64,000 bases of DNA from Paucibacter aquatile (GCF_002885975.1 NZ_POSP01000003.1:372001-436000); one strand, 5' to 3'. Positions 1-9,036 are shown, counted from the stretch's first letter. A program made the numbers and translations. The notes: generated by a model not told the origin, from the letters alone.

Positions 1-1169
1 AGGGCGCGCTGCTCATTGGCCCGGCCTTGGGCGGCGCGCACCGCGTCTTCGCCATTGGGCAGATTGGCGGCTTGCTCCTCGGCCTGGGCGGCCAGGATCT
101 CGCTTTGCTCCTCGGCCGTGGCGATCTGCTCGGCGATGGTTTCCAGCTCCTCCTGGGCCTGGACCGAGCGCTCCTGCCACTGGGTGTTCTGGGCCTGCAG
201 CTCGATCAGGCGCGATTCCACCCGCTGGCGGCCTTCGACCACATAGCGGATGCGCTCCTCCAGGCGGCTGACTTCCAGCTGCGCTTCGGCATAACGGCCT
301 TGTGAAGCGTGCAGCTCGTCACCTGCAGCGTAATGGGCCTGGCGCACGGTCTCCAGCTCCGCCTCGACCTGGCGCAGCTCGGCCATGCGCGATTCCAGCG
401 CATTGACGGCCTCCAGGTGCTCGGCCTTGACCCGGCCTTGCTCGGAGGTGGCGTCGCGGTGCTTGAGGAACCAGAGCTGGTGCAGCTTGAGCGTGCCAGC
501 GTCTTGCAGGGCGCGGTAGCTGGCCGCCACCTCGGCCTGCTTTTCCAGCTTTTCGAGGTTGTTGTTGAGCTCGCGCAGGATGTCGTCGACGCGGGTCAGG
601 TTTTCGCGCGTGTCCTTGAGCCGGTTCTCGGTCTCTCGGCGGCGTTCCTTGTACTTGGAGACGCCGGCCGCCTCCTCCAGGAACATGCGCATCTCTTCCG
701 GCTTGGATTCGATGATGCGGCTGATGGTGCCCTGGCCGATGATGGCGTAGGCGCGCGGACCCAGGCCGGTGCCCAGGAACACGTCCTGCACATCGCGGCG
801 GCGCACCGGCTGGTTGTTGATGAAGTAGCTGGAGGTCCCGTCGCGTGTCAGCACGCGCTTGACGGCGATTTCCGAGAACTGGTTCCACTGGCCACCGGCG
901 CGGCCGTCTTCATTGGCGAACACCAGCTCCACGCTGGAGCGGCTGGCCGGCTTGCGGTTGCCCGAGCCGTTGAAGATCACGTCCTGCATGGACTCGCCGC
1001 GCAGCTCGCTGGCCTTGCTCTCGCCCAGCACCCAGCGCACTGCGTCCATGATGTTGGACTTGCCACAGCCATTGGGCCCGACCACGCCGACCAGCTGCCC
1101 GGGCAGCTGGAACACCGTGGGATCGGCGAAGGACTTGAAGCCCGAGAGCTTGATCGAGTTCAGACGCAT
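1..1169 (-). CDS. smc: Chromosome segregation ATPase SMC, N-terminal part (runs off the window)
   Basis: This is the first 389 codons of SMC, the DNA-organising ATPase that compacts and segregates the chromosome with ScpA and ScpB. The start is the ATG at 1167-1169, giving MRLNSIKLSGFKSF, a typical SMC N-terminus. The Walker A motif GPNGCGKS lies at residues 31-38, followed by the ABC-type head lobe with the conserved FLGTGLG and GQGTISRII stretches. From about residue 165 the chain turns into a charged Glu/Arg/Gln-rich coiled coil that is still continuing at base 1. The hinge, second coiled coil and Walker B lobe lie outside the window. It is divergent from queF. The family call is firm. Confidence 0.96.
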   Translation of the reverse strand, partial: MRLNSIKLSGFKSFADPTVFQLPGQLVGVVGPNGCGKSNIMDAVRWVLGESKASELRGESMQDVIFNGSGNRKPASRSSVELVFANEDGRAGGQWNQFSEIAVKRVLTRDGTSSYFINNQPVRRRDVQDVFLGTGLGPRAYAIIGQGTISRIIESKPEEMRMFLEEAAGVSKYKERRRETENRLKDTRENLTRVDDILRELNNNLEKLEKQAEVAASYRALQDAGTLKLHQLWFLKHRDATSEQGRVKAEHLEAVNALESRMAELRQVEAELETVRQAHYAAGDELHASQGRYAEAQLEVSRLEERIRYVVEGRQRVESRLIELQAQNTQWQERSVQAQEELETIAEQIATAEEQSEILAAQAEEQAANLPNGEDAVRAAQGRANEQRA

Positions 1170-1377
1170 GGGCGCAAGACCATTCTTACCCGCCGGGCGC
1201 GGCCGCTCGATTTGCACCGGCAGCGGCTCCCGACGAGCCTCCTAAGCTGTTGATTTATTTGAACAAAAGCCCTTAAACCTGGGGCTTGAGCGGGCCTGGA
1301 TGATACCATCCGCCCTTCCCCATCTTTTGGCACGCCGTCGCGTTGTTTCGACGCGGTGGCCGCCCTGCATTGACGCC

Positions 1378-2001
1378 ATGGCCAAGTCCTCGCCCTCCAC
1401 TTCGTCCAAGACCCCCACCGCTACGACCGCCGCCAAAGCCGCCGCCCCCCGACGCAAGGCCGCCGCGCCTGCGCTGCTGCCCGCCGAGGCTTACAAGGAC
1501 CCGATCAAAGCAGCCGCAAAGCCCGCAGCCAAATCTGCGGCCGCCAAGCCCGCGCCCAAGATGCGCGAAATGCCGCCCAACCCGCCCTCGGCCCCGAGCA
1601 AAGAGCTGCACGTCTTCCCCAACCCGGCTCCCGAGCGCGACTATGTGATCCAGTTCCAGGTGCCCGAGTTCACCTGCCACTGCCCGCTGACCGGCCAGCC
1701 CGACTTTGCGCACTTCACCATCGACATGATTGCGGACCAGTACTGCGTCGAGCTGAAGAGCCTGAAGATGTATTTCTGGAGCTACCGCGACGAGGGCGCC
1801 TTCCACGAGAAGGTGACCAACACCATCCTGGAAGACATCGTCAAGGTCACCGACCCGCGCTTCATCCGCATCACCGCCAAGTGGTATGTGCGCGGCGGCA
1901 TCTACACCAATGTGGTGGTCGAGCACCGCAAGAAAGGCTGGAAGCAGCAGCCGCGCGTGGACCTGCCGGCCCACGGCTTCGAATCCGGCCTGCTGCGCTG
2001 A
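1378..2001 (+). CDS. queF: NADPH-dependent 7-cyano-7-deazaguanine reductase QueF (unimodular type) with low-complexity N-terminal extension
   Basis: QueF reduces preQ0 to preQ1 in the synthesis of the tRNA wobble base queuosine. The core shows the catalytic segment FTCHCPLTGQPDFA near residues 98-111, where Cys102 aligns with the thioimide-forming cysteine of the Bacillus enzyme. The substrate/NADPH motif ELKSLK is at about 125-130. The unimodular length (core of about 130 residues) fits the YkvM type and not the two-domain E. coli form. The first 75 or so residues are an Ala/Pro/Lys/Thr-rich low-complexity tail that the family does not need. The start at 1378 is the first ATG next to that tail; an in-frame ATG at 1300 is possible but less likely. 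Confidence 0.93.
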   Translation: MAKSSPSTSSKTPTATTAAKAAAPRRKAAAPALLPAEAYKDPIKAAAKPAAKSAAAKPAPKMREMPPNPPSAPSKELHVFPNPAPERDYVIQFQVPEFTCHCPLTGQPDFAHFTIDMIADQYCVELKSLKMYFWSYRDEGAFHEKVTNTILEDIVKVTDPRFIRITAKWYVRGGIYTNVVVEHRKKGWKQQPRVDLPAHGFESGLLR

Positions 2002-2046
2002 ATCAAGCGCGCTTCCTGATCCTGCCTGCTTGAGCGTCTCGCCGCC

Positions 2047-2472
2047 TTGGCCCTCGCCTCGCATCCGGCCTACCAGCTGATCGAAGTCACGGTGCGGCGC
2101 AGCCGCATCGATGGCTTCGGCGTGTTTGCGGCCGAGCCTGTGCGCGCGGGCGCCAAGATTGGCGCGCTCACCGGCGAGGCCATCAGCGTGGCCGAGGCCC
2201 GGCGGCGTGCCCAGGGCCGCCAGCGCATCATGCTGGTCGAGCTGTCCAGCAGCCGGGCGGTGGACGCCACCCGCTCCAGCGACCCCATGCGCTTCACCAA
2301 CCACAGCTGCCGGCCCAATGCCCGCATCGCCGTGGAAGACGGCGCCATCGAGTTCTTCGCCCTGCAGGAGATTGCCGTGGGCGAGGAGATCACTGTGGCC
2401 TACGGCGCCACCCACCACGAAGGCAGGCTTGCCTGTCGCTGTAGCCAGCCGGGGTGCCTGGGCTGGCTATGA
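2047..2472 (+). CDS. SET-domain protein, putative lysine methyltransferase
   Basis: A 141-residue single-domain SET protein. The visible motifs are RSRIDGFGVFA near residues 18-28, FTNHSCRPNA with the SAM/lysine-binding NHSC at 85-88, and EEITVAYG at 113-120. A short post-SET cysteine cluster (Cys130, Cys132, Cys137) follows and could bind zinc. Family members transfer methyl groups from SAM to lysine side chains; the bacterial substrate is unknown. No ATG precedes the domain, so a TTG start at 2047 is the best choice. Its TGA at 2470-2472 overlaps a possible dapC ATG at 2469 (ATGA), which suggests coupled translation with the dap genes. Confidence 0.82.
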   Translation: MALASHPAYQLIEVTVRRSRIDGFGVFAAEPVRAGAKIGALTGEAISVAEARRRAQGRQRIMLVELSSSRAVDATRSSDPMRFTNHSCRPNARIAVEDGAIEFFALQEIAVGEEITVAYGATHHEGRLACRCSQPGCLGWL

Positions 2473-2498
2473 TGCCGGCGATTCCCCCAACCGCTGTC

Positions 2499-3761
2499 AT
2501 GAACGCTGCTGCCGCCTCTTCCGTGCCCCACAACCCGCTGCTGGACAAACTGCACCCCTATCCGTTCGAGCGCCTGCGGGCCCTGAACGCGGGCATCACA
2601 CCCAACCCCGCCTACCGGGCCATCAGCCTGGGCATCGGCGAGCCCAAGCATCCGGCACCGAAGCTGATCGAAGACGCCCTGATGGCCAGCCTCAAGGGCT
2701 TGTCGGGCTACCCTGCCACGGCCGGCGAGCCGGCGCTGCGCGAGGCCATCTGCGCCTGGCTGCAGCGCCGCTACGGCCTCAGCCTCAACCCGGCCACCCA
2801 GGTGCTGCCGGTCAATGGCTCGCGCGAAGCGCTGTTCGCCCTGGCGCAAACCGTGATCGACCCCAGCCGCGCCGGCGCCACCGTGGTCTGCCCGAATCCC
2901 TTCTACCAAATCTACGAAGGCGCCGCCCTGCTGGCCGGCGCGCAGACCGCCTTTGCCAACAGCGACCCGGCCAAGAACTTCGCCGCCGACTGGTCACAGA
3001 TCGACGAGGCCACCTGGGCCCGCACCCAGCTGCTCTACGTCTGCTCGCCCGGCAACCCGACTGGCGCGGTCATGCCGCTGGACGAATGGCGCATGCTCTT
3101 CGAGCTCAGCGATCGCCACGGCTTTGTGATCGCCTCGGACGAGTGCTACTCGGAGATCTACTTCCGCGAGGAAGCGCCGCTGGGCGGCCTGGAAGCGGCA
3201 GCCCGCCTGAGCCGCGCGGACTTCAAGAACCTGATCGCCTTCACCAGCCTGTCCAAGCGCAGCAATGTGCCGGGCATGCGCTCGGGCTTTGTCGCCGGCG
3301 ACGCGGCGCTGCTGAAGAAGTTTCTGCTCTACCGCACCTACCACGGCAGCGCCATGAGCCCCATCGTCCAAGCCGCCAGCGTGGCCGCCTGGAACGACGA
3401 AGCCCATGTGGTGGAGAACCGTGCGCAGTACCGCGCCAAGTTCGCCGCCGTCACGCCGCTGCTGGCCGCCCATATGGACGTGGCCCTGCCCGATGCGGGC
3501 TTCTACCTCTGGTGCGGCGTGCCGCGCCACATCCACGGCGGCGATGACATCGCCTTCGCTCAAGGCCTGCTGGCTCAATACAATGTGGCCGTGCTGCCCG
3601 GCAGCCTGCTGGCGCGTGAGGCCCACGGCATGAACCCCGGCGCCGGCCGCATCCGGCTGGCCCTGGTGGCCGAAAGTGCGGAATGCCTTGAAGCGGCCCA
3701 GCGCATCGTCGCCTACATCGAATCCTTCCCGTCTCCTTCCTCCTCTTCTTCCTCTTCCTGA
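2499..3761 (+). CDS. dapC: Succinyldiaminopimelate transaminase (DapC)
   Basis: A PLP-dependent class I/II aminotransferase making N-succinyl-LL-2,6-diaminopimelate in the succinylase branch of lysine and peptidoglycan precursor synthesis. Conserved points are the GIGEPKH segment near residue 46, CSPGNPTGAV near 182, SDECYSEIYF near 213, and SLSKRSNVPGMRSGF with the Schiff-base lysine at about Lys253. It is immediately followed by dapD, which makes the DapC assignment stronger than a generic aminotransferase call. The start could instead be the ATG at 2469, which overlaps the stop of the SET gene; 2499 gives the more family-like N-terminus. The C-terminus ends in a run of serines encoded by a TCC/TCT-rich tract (about 3730-3760), which is prone to slippage. 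Confidence 0.93.
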   Translation: MNAAAASSVPHNPLLDKLHPYPFERLRALNAGITPNPAYRAISLGIGEPKHPAPKLIEDALMASLKGLSGYPATAGEPALREAICAWLQRRYGLSLNPATQVLPVNGSREALFALAQTVIDPSRAGATVVCPNPFYQIYEGAALLAGAQTAFANSDPAKNFAADWSQIDEATWARTQLLYVCSPGNPTGAVMPLDEWRMLFELSDRHGFVIASDECYSEIYFREEAPLGGLEAAARLSRADFKNLIAFTSLSKRSNVPGMRSGFVAGDAALLKKFLLYRTYHGSAMSPIVQAASVAAWNDEAHVVENRAQYRAKFAAVTPLLAAHMDVALPDAGFYLWCGVPRHIHGGDDIAFAQGLLAQYNVAVLPGSLLAREAHGMNPGAGRIRLALVAESAECLEAAQRIVAYIESFPSPSSSSSSS

Positions 3762-3790
3762 CTGGCACCCGCTGCCGCGAGCTTTCACTC

Positions 3791-4615
3791 ATGACACAAG
3801 CCCATCTGCAATCGACCATCGAACTGGCCTGGGACAACCGCGCCAACCTCAACCCGGCCAATGCCCCCGAGGTGCGCGAGGCGGTCGAACATGTGCTGGC
3901 CGATCTGGACGCCGGCCGCCTGCGCGTGGCCGAGCGCCAGGCCGTGGGCCAGTGGACGGTGCACCAGTGGGTCAAGAAGGCCGTGCTGCTGTCCTTCCGC
4001 CTGAACGACAACCGCCTCATGGGCGCCGGCGACATGACCTTCTTCGACAAGGTGCCGACCAAGTTCGGCGGCCTGAGCGAAGAAGCCATCCGCGCCACCG
4101 GCGTGCGCGTGGTGCCGCCCGCCGTGGCGCGCCGCGGCAGCTTCCTGGCCAAGAACGTGATCCTGATGCCCAGCTACGTCAACATCGGCGCCTACGTCGA
4201 TGAAGGCACCATGGTCGACACCTGGGCGACGGTCGGCAGCTGCGCCCAGATCGGCAAGAACGTGCACCTGAGCGGCGGCGTCGGCATCGGCGGCGTGCTG
4301 GAGCCCCTGCAGGCCAACCCCACCATCATCGAAGACAACTGCTTCATCGGCGCCCGCTCGGAAGTGGTGGAAGGCGTGATCGTGGAAGAAAACTCGGTCA
4401 TCTCCATGGGCGTCTACATCGGCCAGAGCACGCCGATCTATGACCGCGAGACCGACACCGTCAGCTACGGCCGCGTGCCGGCCGGCTCGGTGGTGATCAG
4501 CGGCAGTCTGCCCAAGAACGAAGGCAAGTACAGCCTGTACGCCGCCATCATCGTCAAGAAGGTCGACGCCGGCACCCGCGCCAAGACCAGCATCAACGAC
4601 CTGCTGCGCGCCTGA
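3791..4615 (+). CDS. dapD: 2,3,4,5-tetrahydropyridine-2,6-dicarboxylate N-succinyltransferase (DapD)
   Basis: DapD transfers succinate from succinyl-CoA to tetrahydrodipicolinate, the step before DapC. The 274-residue length is normal for the family. The C-terminal half is a left-handed beta helix with hexapeptide repeats (for example VGSCAQIGKNVHLSGGVGIGG), followed by the conserved CFIGARSEVVEGVIVEENSVISMG stretch and the typical C-terminal KTSINDLLR. It starts 29 bases after dapC and both probably share one transcript. The plain ATG start is supported by the family N-terminus (LQSTIELAWDNR). Confidence 0.97.
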   Translation: MTQAHLQSTIELAWDNRANLNPANAPEVREAVEHVLADLDAGRLRVAERQAVGQWTVHQWVKKAVLLSFRLNDNRLMGAGDMTFFDKVPTKFGGLSEEAIRATGVRVVPPAVARRGSFLAKNVILMPSYVNIGAYVDEGTMVDTWATVGSCAQIGKNVHLSGGVGIGGVLEPLQANPTIIEDNCFIGARSEVVEGVIVEENSVISMGVYIGQSTPIYDRETDTVSYGRVPAGSVVISGSLPKNEGKYSLYAAIIVKKVDAGTRAKTSINDLLRA

Positions 4616-4693
4616 ACCGGGCAAAAAAGCACTGCCCCGGCTGAGACCGGGGCGCATCCAGCGGCTTGAAGACCAAGAACGGGGAGACAGCGG

Positions 4694-5848
4694 ATGAGTG
4701 GAAATATGGAACGCATCCTGCGGCTGATGGCCGAGAAGGGTGCCTCCGACGCTTACCTTTCGGCCAAGATGCCGGTGCTGATCCGCCTGAACGGGCAGAT
4801 CGTGCAGCTGTCGGATCAGTTGCTCGGGCCCATGCAGCCGCGTCAGTTGATTGCCGAGGTGGTGGACCCGGCCCAGATGGCCGAGCTGGACCAGAACGGC
4901 GAGCTGAACATGGCGGTGGCCATCCCCGGCGTGGGCAGCTTCCGCCTCTCGGGCTTCCGCCAACGCGGCACCATCGCCGCAGTGTTCCGCCACATCCCGC
5001 ACGTCATCCCCTCGCTGGAAGAGCTGAATCTGCCACCCATCCTGGGCAAGCTGGTACAGGAAAAGCGCGGCCTGATCCTGATGGTGGGCGCTACCGGCAC
5101 GGGCAAGAGCACCACGCTGGCCTCCATGCTGGAGCTGCGCAACCAGACCATGGCCGGCCATATCCTCACCATCGAGGATCCGCTGGAGTACCTGTTCAGC
5201 AACAAGCGCTCGGTGGTCAACCAGCGCGAAGTGGGCCGCGACACGGCCTCGCTGCAGATTGCCCTGAAAAACGCGCTGCGTCAGTCGCCAGACTGCATCC
5301 TGATCGGTGAAATCCGTGACCGCGAGACCATGACGGCGGCAATTTCCTACGCCCTGTCCGGCCACCTGGTGCTGGCCACGCTGCACGGCAATAACACGTA
5401 TCACGCGCTGAACCGCATCCTGTCCTTCTACACGCCCGAGTCGCGCCCGGCCCTGCTGAACGACCTGGCCGCAGGCCTGAAATCCATCATCTCGCAGCGC
5501 CTGGTGCGCGCCACGGCCGGCGGCCGCATCCCGGTGATCGAGATCATGCTCAACACCAAGCTGATCGCCGAGTTCATCGAGAAAGGTGACTTCGGCGGGG
5601 TCAAGGACGCGATGGAGAAATCCATCGCCGAAGGCTCGCAGAGCTACGAAGAGCATTTCGCCCAGCTCATCAAGGACGGCACCATCACCCGCGACGAAGG
5701 CCTGGCCTTTGCCGACTCGCCGACCAACCTGCTCTGGCGCCTGCAAAACGACAGCCCGGGCGCCCTCAAGCAAGCGCCGGCCAAGGAAGAAGCGGCCGGC
5801 GACGAAGCCAGCTTCACCGAGATCACGCTGGACGTGCGCGGCGACTGA
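4694..5848 (+). CDS. pilU: Type IV pilus twitching ATPase, PilU-like
   Basis: A hexameric secretion-superfamily ATPase that helps PilT power type IV pilus retraction at the cytoplasmic side. Walker A GATGTGKST is at residues 132-140. The aspartate box TIEDPLEYLF is at 159-168, the Walker B-like segment CILIGEIRDRET at about 201-212, and a histidine box GHLVLATLHGNN follows. The N-terminus (ILRLMAEKGASDAYLSAKMPVLIRLNG) resembles PilU more than PilT. It sits between dapD and dapE on the same strand, after a 78-base gap with a GC-rich hairpin (4634-4653), although it has no known role in lysine synthesis. Confidence 0.9.
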   Translation: MSGNMERILRLMAEKGASDAYLSAKMPVLIRLNGQIVQLSDQLLGPMQPRQLIAEVVDPAQMAELDQNGELNMAVAIPGVGSFRLSGFRQRGTIAAVFRHIPHVIPSLEELNLPPILGKLVQEKRGLILMVGATGTGKSTTLASMLELRNQTMAGHILTIEDPLEYLFSNKRSVVNQREVGRDTASLQIALKNALRQSPDCILIGEIRDRETMTAAISYALSGHLVLATLHGNNTYHALNRILSFYTPESRPALLNDLAAGLKSIISQRLVRATAGGRIPVIEIMLNTKLIAEFIEKGDFGGVKDAMEKSIAEGSQSYEEHFAQLIKDGTITRDEGLAFADSPTNLLWRLQNDSPGALKQAPAKEEAAGDEASFTEITLDVRGD

Positions 5849-5932
5849 AGTCCGTGCTGCGCTGTGCGGCGCAGCGCCTTCTCAGGCTTCAGCGCGTCTT
5901 TTTCCCCTCACCTTTCTTTTGCCCTCGCCTTC

Positions 5933-7081
5933 ATGTCCGACACCCTCGCCCTGCTGGAAGCGCTGGTCGCCCGCCCCTCCGTCACGCCCGATGACGCCGG
6001 TTGCCTGGAGCTGATTGGCGCGCGCCTGTCTGCCCTGGGCTTCGAGCTGCAGCGAATGGACAGCGGGCCAGAGAACTTCCGTGTCAGCAACCTCTGGGCG
6101 ATCAAGCGCGGCAGCGATGCAGACGGCCCGGTGCTGATGTTCGCCGGCCACACCGATGTGGTGCCGCCCGGGCGGCTGGACGCCTGGGCTTCCGACCCCT
6201 TTGTGCCCAGCTACCGCGAGGGCCGCATCTACGGCCGTGGCGTGGCCGATATGAAGGGCTCGCTGGCCGCCATGGTGGTGGCCGCCGAGGAGTTTGTGCG
6301 CGCCCATCCCGAGCACCGCGGCAGCCTTGCTTTCTTGCTGACCAGCGATGAAGAAGGCCCCTCGGTCGACGGCACCAAGGTCTGTTGCGAACGGCTCAAG
6401 GCCCAGGGCCAGCGCCTGGACTTCTGCATCGTCGGAGAGCCGACCTCGGTCGACCAGGTCGGCGACATGATCAAGAACGGCCGCCGCGGCACGCTCTCGG
6501 GCAAGCTCAAGGTGAAGGGCGTGCAAGGCCATGTGGCCTATCCCCAGCTGGCCCGCAACCCGGTGCATCAGGCCGCCGCGGCCATTGCCGAGCTGGCGGC
6601 CGCCCGCTGGGACGAAGGCAACGACTACTTCCCGGCCACCACCTTCCAGATCTCCAACATCCATGCCGGCACCGGCGCCACCAACGTCATCCCCGGCGAG
6701 ATGGTGGTGGATTTCAACTTCCGCTTCTCGACCGAGTCGACCCCGGAAGGCCTCAAAGCCCGTGTGCAATCGCTGCTGGCCCGCCACGGCCTGGAATACG
6801 CGCTCGACTGGACCCTGGGCGGCGAGCCCTTCCTGACCCCCGTGGGCACGCTGAGCGGCGCCGTCTGCGCCGCCATCGAGGCCGAGACCGGCCGCCCGAC
6901 CCAGCTCTCCACCACCGGCGGCACCTCGGACGGCCGATTCATCGCCAAAATCTGCCCGCAAGTGATCGAGTTCGGCCCCATCAACGCCAGCATTCACAAG
7001 GTGGACGAGTACCTGCCGGTCGACAACCTCGATCCCTTGAAGAACATCTACCGCCGCACGCTGGAGCAGCTGCTGAACTGA
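5933..7081 (+). CDS. dapE: Succinyl-diaminopimelate desuccinylase (DapE)
   Basis: A di-zinc M20-family amidohydrolase that removes succinate to release LL-diaminopimelate, completing the branch begun by DapD and DapC. Metal-binding motifs are visible: AGHTDVVPPG with His73 and Asp75, YGRGVADMKGS with the bridging Asp, and LTSDEEGPSVDG with the catalytic Glu pair. A late segment carries the conserved STTGGTSDGRF and GPINASIHKVDE with the last zinc histidine. The start at 5933 (MSDTLALLEALVARPSVTPDD) matches the family; an upstream in-frame ATG at 5864 would add an unlikely leader. The length of 382 residues is typical. Confidence 0.96.
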   Translation: MSDTLALLEALVARPSVTPDDAGCLELIGARLSALGFELQRMDSGPENFRVSNLWAIKRGSDADGPVLMFAGHTDVVPPGRLDAWASDPFVPSYREGRIYGRGVADMKGSLAAMVVAAEEFVRAHPEHRGSLAFLLTSDEEGPSVDGTKVCCERLKAQGQRLDFCIVGEPTSVDQVGDMIKNGRRGTLSGKLKVKGVQGHVAYPQLARNPVHQAAAAIAELAAARWDEGNDYFPATTFQISNIHAGTGATNVIPGEMVVDFNFRFSTESTPEGLKARVQSLLARHGLEYALDWTLGGEPFLTPVGTLSGAVCAAIEAETGRPTQLSTTGGTSDGRFIAKICPQVIEFGPINASIHKVDEYLPVDNLDPLKNIYRRTLEQLLN

Positions 7082-7191
7082 CCTCAAGTCCAAACTCGAC
7101 GGCAGCCCAAGACCTGCAAGAGCAGGCAGTGCAGCCCGCGCAAGCACGAACGCATGCGCAAAACCAAACCAATCAGGCAGGCAGGGAGGCC

Positions 7192-9036
7192 ATGGAGATG
7201 ACAGAAGAAAGCACAGGCATGCGTGCAGCAAAGCGCTGGGCGCATCAAGCGCTCGCAGTGATCAGTGCTTTGGGCCTCTGGGTGGCCTGCGCTCAGCCCG
7301 GCTGGGCCGCCTGCAAGGTTCAGAGCCTGGAGTTGCCAGTCACGATGAAGGGCTCTCGGGCAGTGGCCACACTGGGCATCAACGGGCAGGACATTCCCCT
7401 GATCGTCGACAGCGGCGCGTTCTTCAGCACCCTCACCCATGCCGCAGCCCAGCAGCTGAAGATGAAGGTGCGTGCCCTGCCCTGGGGCATGGAAATCACA
7501 GGCGTGACCGGGCGAGACGAACACGCGGGCCTTGCCACCGCAGAACGCATCAATTTGCTTGGCGGCGAGTTGCCCAACGTCGATTTTGTGATCGGCGGCA
7601 ACGACGACCGCAACGGCACCATGGGCCTTTTGGGCCGCAACATCCTGTCGGTGGCCGACACCGAATACGACCTGGCGCATGGTCTGGTTCGCCTGATGTT
7701 CCCCAACGAAGATTGCGACAAGCATGGCATGGCTTACTGGGCCGGCGACACGCCGGTTTCAGAGATCGAGCTGCTGCGCCCCGACCGCAAGGCCAAGACT
7801 CCCGCCATCGAAACCATCGCCCTGGTCAATGGCAAACGCCTGCGTGTGTTGTTCGACACCGGCGCCCGCACGGTGATGTCGCTCAAGGCGGCCAAGAGTG
7901 TCGGCGTCACGGATCTGAAGGCAACCGGCCGGGTGGGCGGTGTGGGCCAAGGCACGGTGGCCGGCTGGAGCGGCGCGATCGATCGCTTCGAGCTGGGGGC
8001 CGAAGTGGTGCACAACGTGCGCCTGAGCGTCGCTGACTTCGAGCTGCGCGAGATCGACATGCTGCTGGGCGTCGACTTTTTCCTTTCGCACCGCATCTAT
8101 GTGTCCAAGAAGCAGCGCCGCATGTACTTCACCTACAACGGCGGCCAGGTGTTCGCGCTGAGCAAGCCCGAGCCCAAGGACGACAGCGACGAAGCCAAGT
8201 CCAGCGGCCTGCCCGAACTCGGCCCCGAAGCCAAGGCCTCGTCCTACGCCCGGCGCGGCGCGGCCTCGATGGCGCGCAAGGACTACAAAGCAGCCTTGGC
8301 CGACCTGGACCGCGCCTGCGAGATGGAGCCCCAAGTCGCCGAACACCGCGTGATTCGTGCGACCCTGCACCTGCAGATGCGACAAGCGAAGCTGGCCAAA
8401 CAAGACCTGGACGCAGCGCTGGCGGCAGACCCGGCGCACGCCGAGGCAAGGATGAAGCGGGCGACCTTGATGGCCAAGCCGAGCAAGCCGGATGCCGCGC
8501 TCCAGGACCTGGACGAACTGGATCGCCTGCTGCCCGCGCAAGCCCCGCAGCGCCTGCAGATGGCGCAGATCTACCTGCGCCTGCAGCACCTGCCCGCCGT
8601 GGTGAAGCAGCTGGACCATTGGCTCGCGGCCTACCCGCATGACCTGGCCACCGCCGACGCGCTGAACCAGCGCTGCTGGACGCGCGTGATGCTCCACAGT
8701 GACTTGACACAGGCGCTGCGGGACTGCGATCGGGCCATCGATCTGGATGCCGAGCAAGGCAAGTACTTCGACAGCCGAGGCTGGTTGCGCCTGCGGCAGG
8801 GTGAGTGGCACAAGGCCCTGGCCGATTTTGATCGTGCGTTGAAGCTGGACGACAAGCTCGCCTGGCCCCACTACGGCCGTGGCATCGCACTGGGCAAGCT
8901 GGGCGACGCCGCAGGCGCCCAAGCTGCACTCGCAGCAGCGCGCGAGCGCCGTCCGGAGATCGACCAGGAGGCGGGTCGTTACGGCCTGGCGGTCGACGCG
9001 GCCGCGGCCAAGCCCGCACCAGCCTCCGCGCCCTAG
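7192..9036 (+). CDS. Exported tandem retropepsin-like aspartic protease with C-terminal TPR repeats
   Basis: A 614-residue protein starting at an ATG behind a good GGGAGG ribosome-binding site. Residues 10-41 look like a Sec signal (basic start, hydrophobic core, then GWAACK), so it probably acts in the periplasm. Two retropepsin-type units follow. The first has LIVDSGAFFSTL (Asp73) and the later hydrophobic-Gly motif MGLLGRNIL; the second has VLFDTGARTVMSL (Asp222) and DMLLGVDFFL. Two aspartic motifs in one chain could make an intramolecular active site, whereas classic retropepsins dimerise. From about residue 345 to the end there are TPR-like helical pairs (for example DYKAALADLDRACEMEP and EWHKALADFDRALKLDD). 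The substrate is unknown. The family assignment is good, the function inferred. Confidence 0.8.
   Translation: MEMTEESTGMRAAKRWAHQALAVISALGLWVACAQPGWAACKVQSLELPVTMKGSRAVATLGINGQDIPLIVDSGAFFSTLTHAAAQQLKMKVRALPWGMEITGVTGRDEHAGLATAERINLLGGELPNVDFVIGGNDDRNGTMGLLGRNILSVADTEYDLAHGLVRLMFPNEDCDKHGMAYWAGDTPVSEIELLRPDRKAKTPAIETIALVNGKRLRVLFDTGARTVMSLKAAKSVGVTDLKATGRVGGVGQGTVAGWSGAIDRFELGAEVVHNVRLSVADFELREIDMLLGVDFFLSHRIYVSKKQRRMYFTYNGGQVFALSKPEPKDDSDEAKSSGLPELGPEAKASSYARRGAASMARKDYKAALADLDRACEMEPQVAEHRVIRATLHLQMRQAKLAKQDLDAALAADPAHAEARMKRATLMAKPSKPDAALQDLDELDRLLPAQAPQRLQMAQIYLRLQHLPAVVKQLDHWLAAYPHDLATADALNQRCWTRVMLHSDLTQALRDCDRAIDLDAEQGKYFDSRGWLRLRQGEWHKALADFDRALKLDDKLAWPHYGRGIALGKLGDAAGAQAALAAARERRPEIDQEAGRYGLAVDAAAAKPAPASAP

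Noticed and set aside
3785..5773. 662-codon minus-strand frame antisense to dapD and pilU
   Set aside because: DapD and PilU are intact on the plus strand; the antisense product is a shadow of GC-rich codon use.
6385..9036. An 883-codon frame suggesting a larger retropepsin protein
   Set aside because: Its first 269 codons overlap dapE in another frame. The real start is 7192, with a GGGAGG site and a signal peptide.
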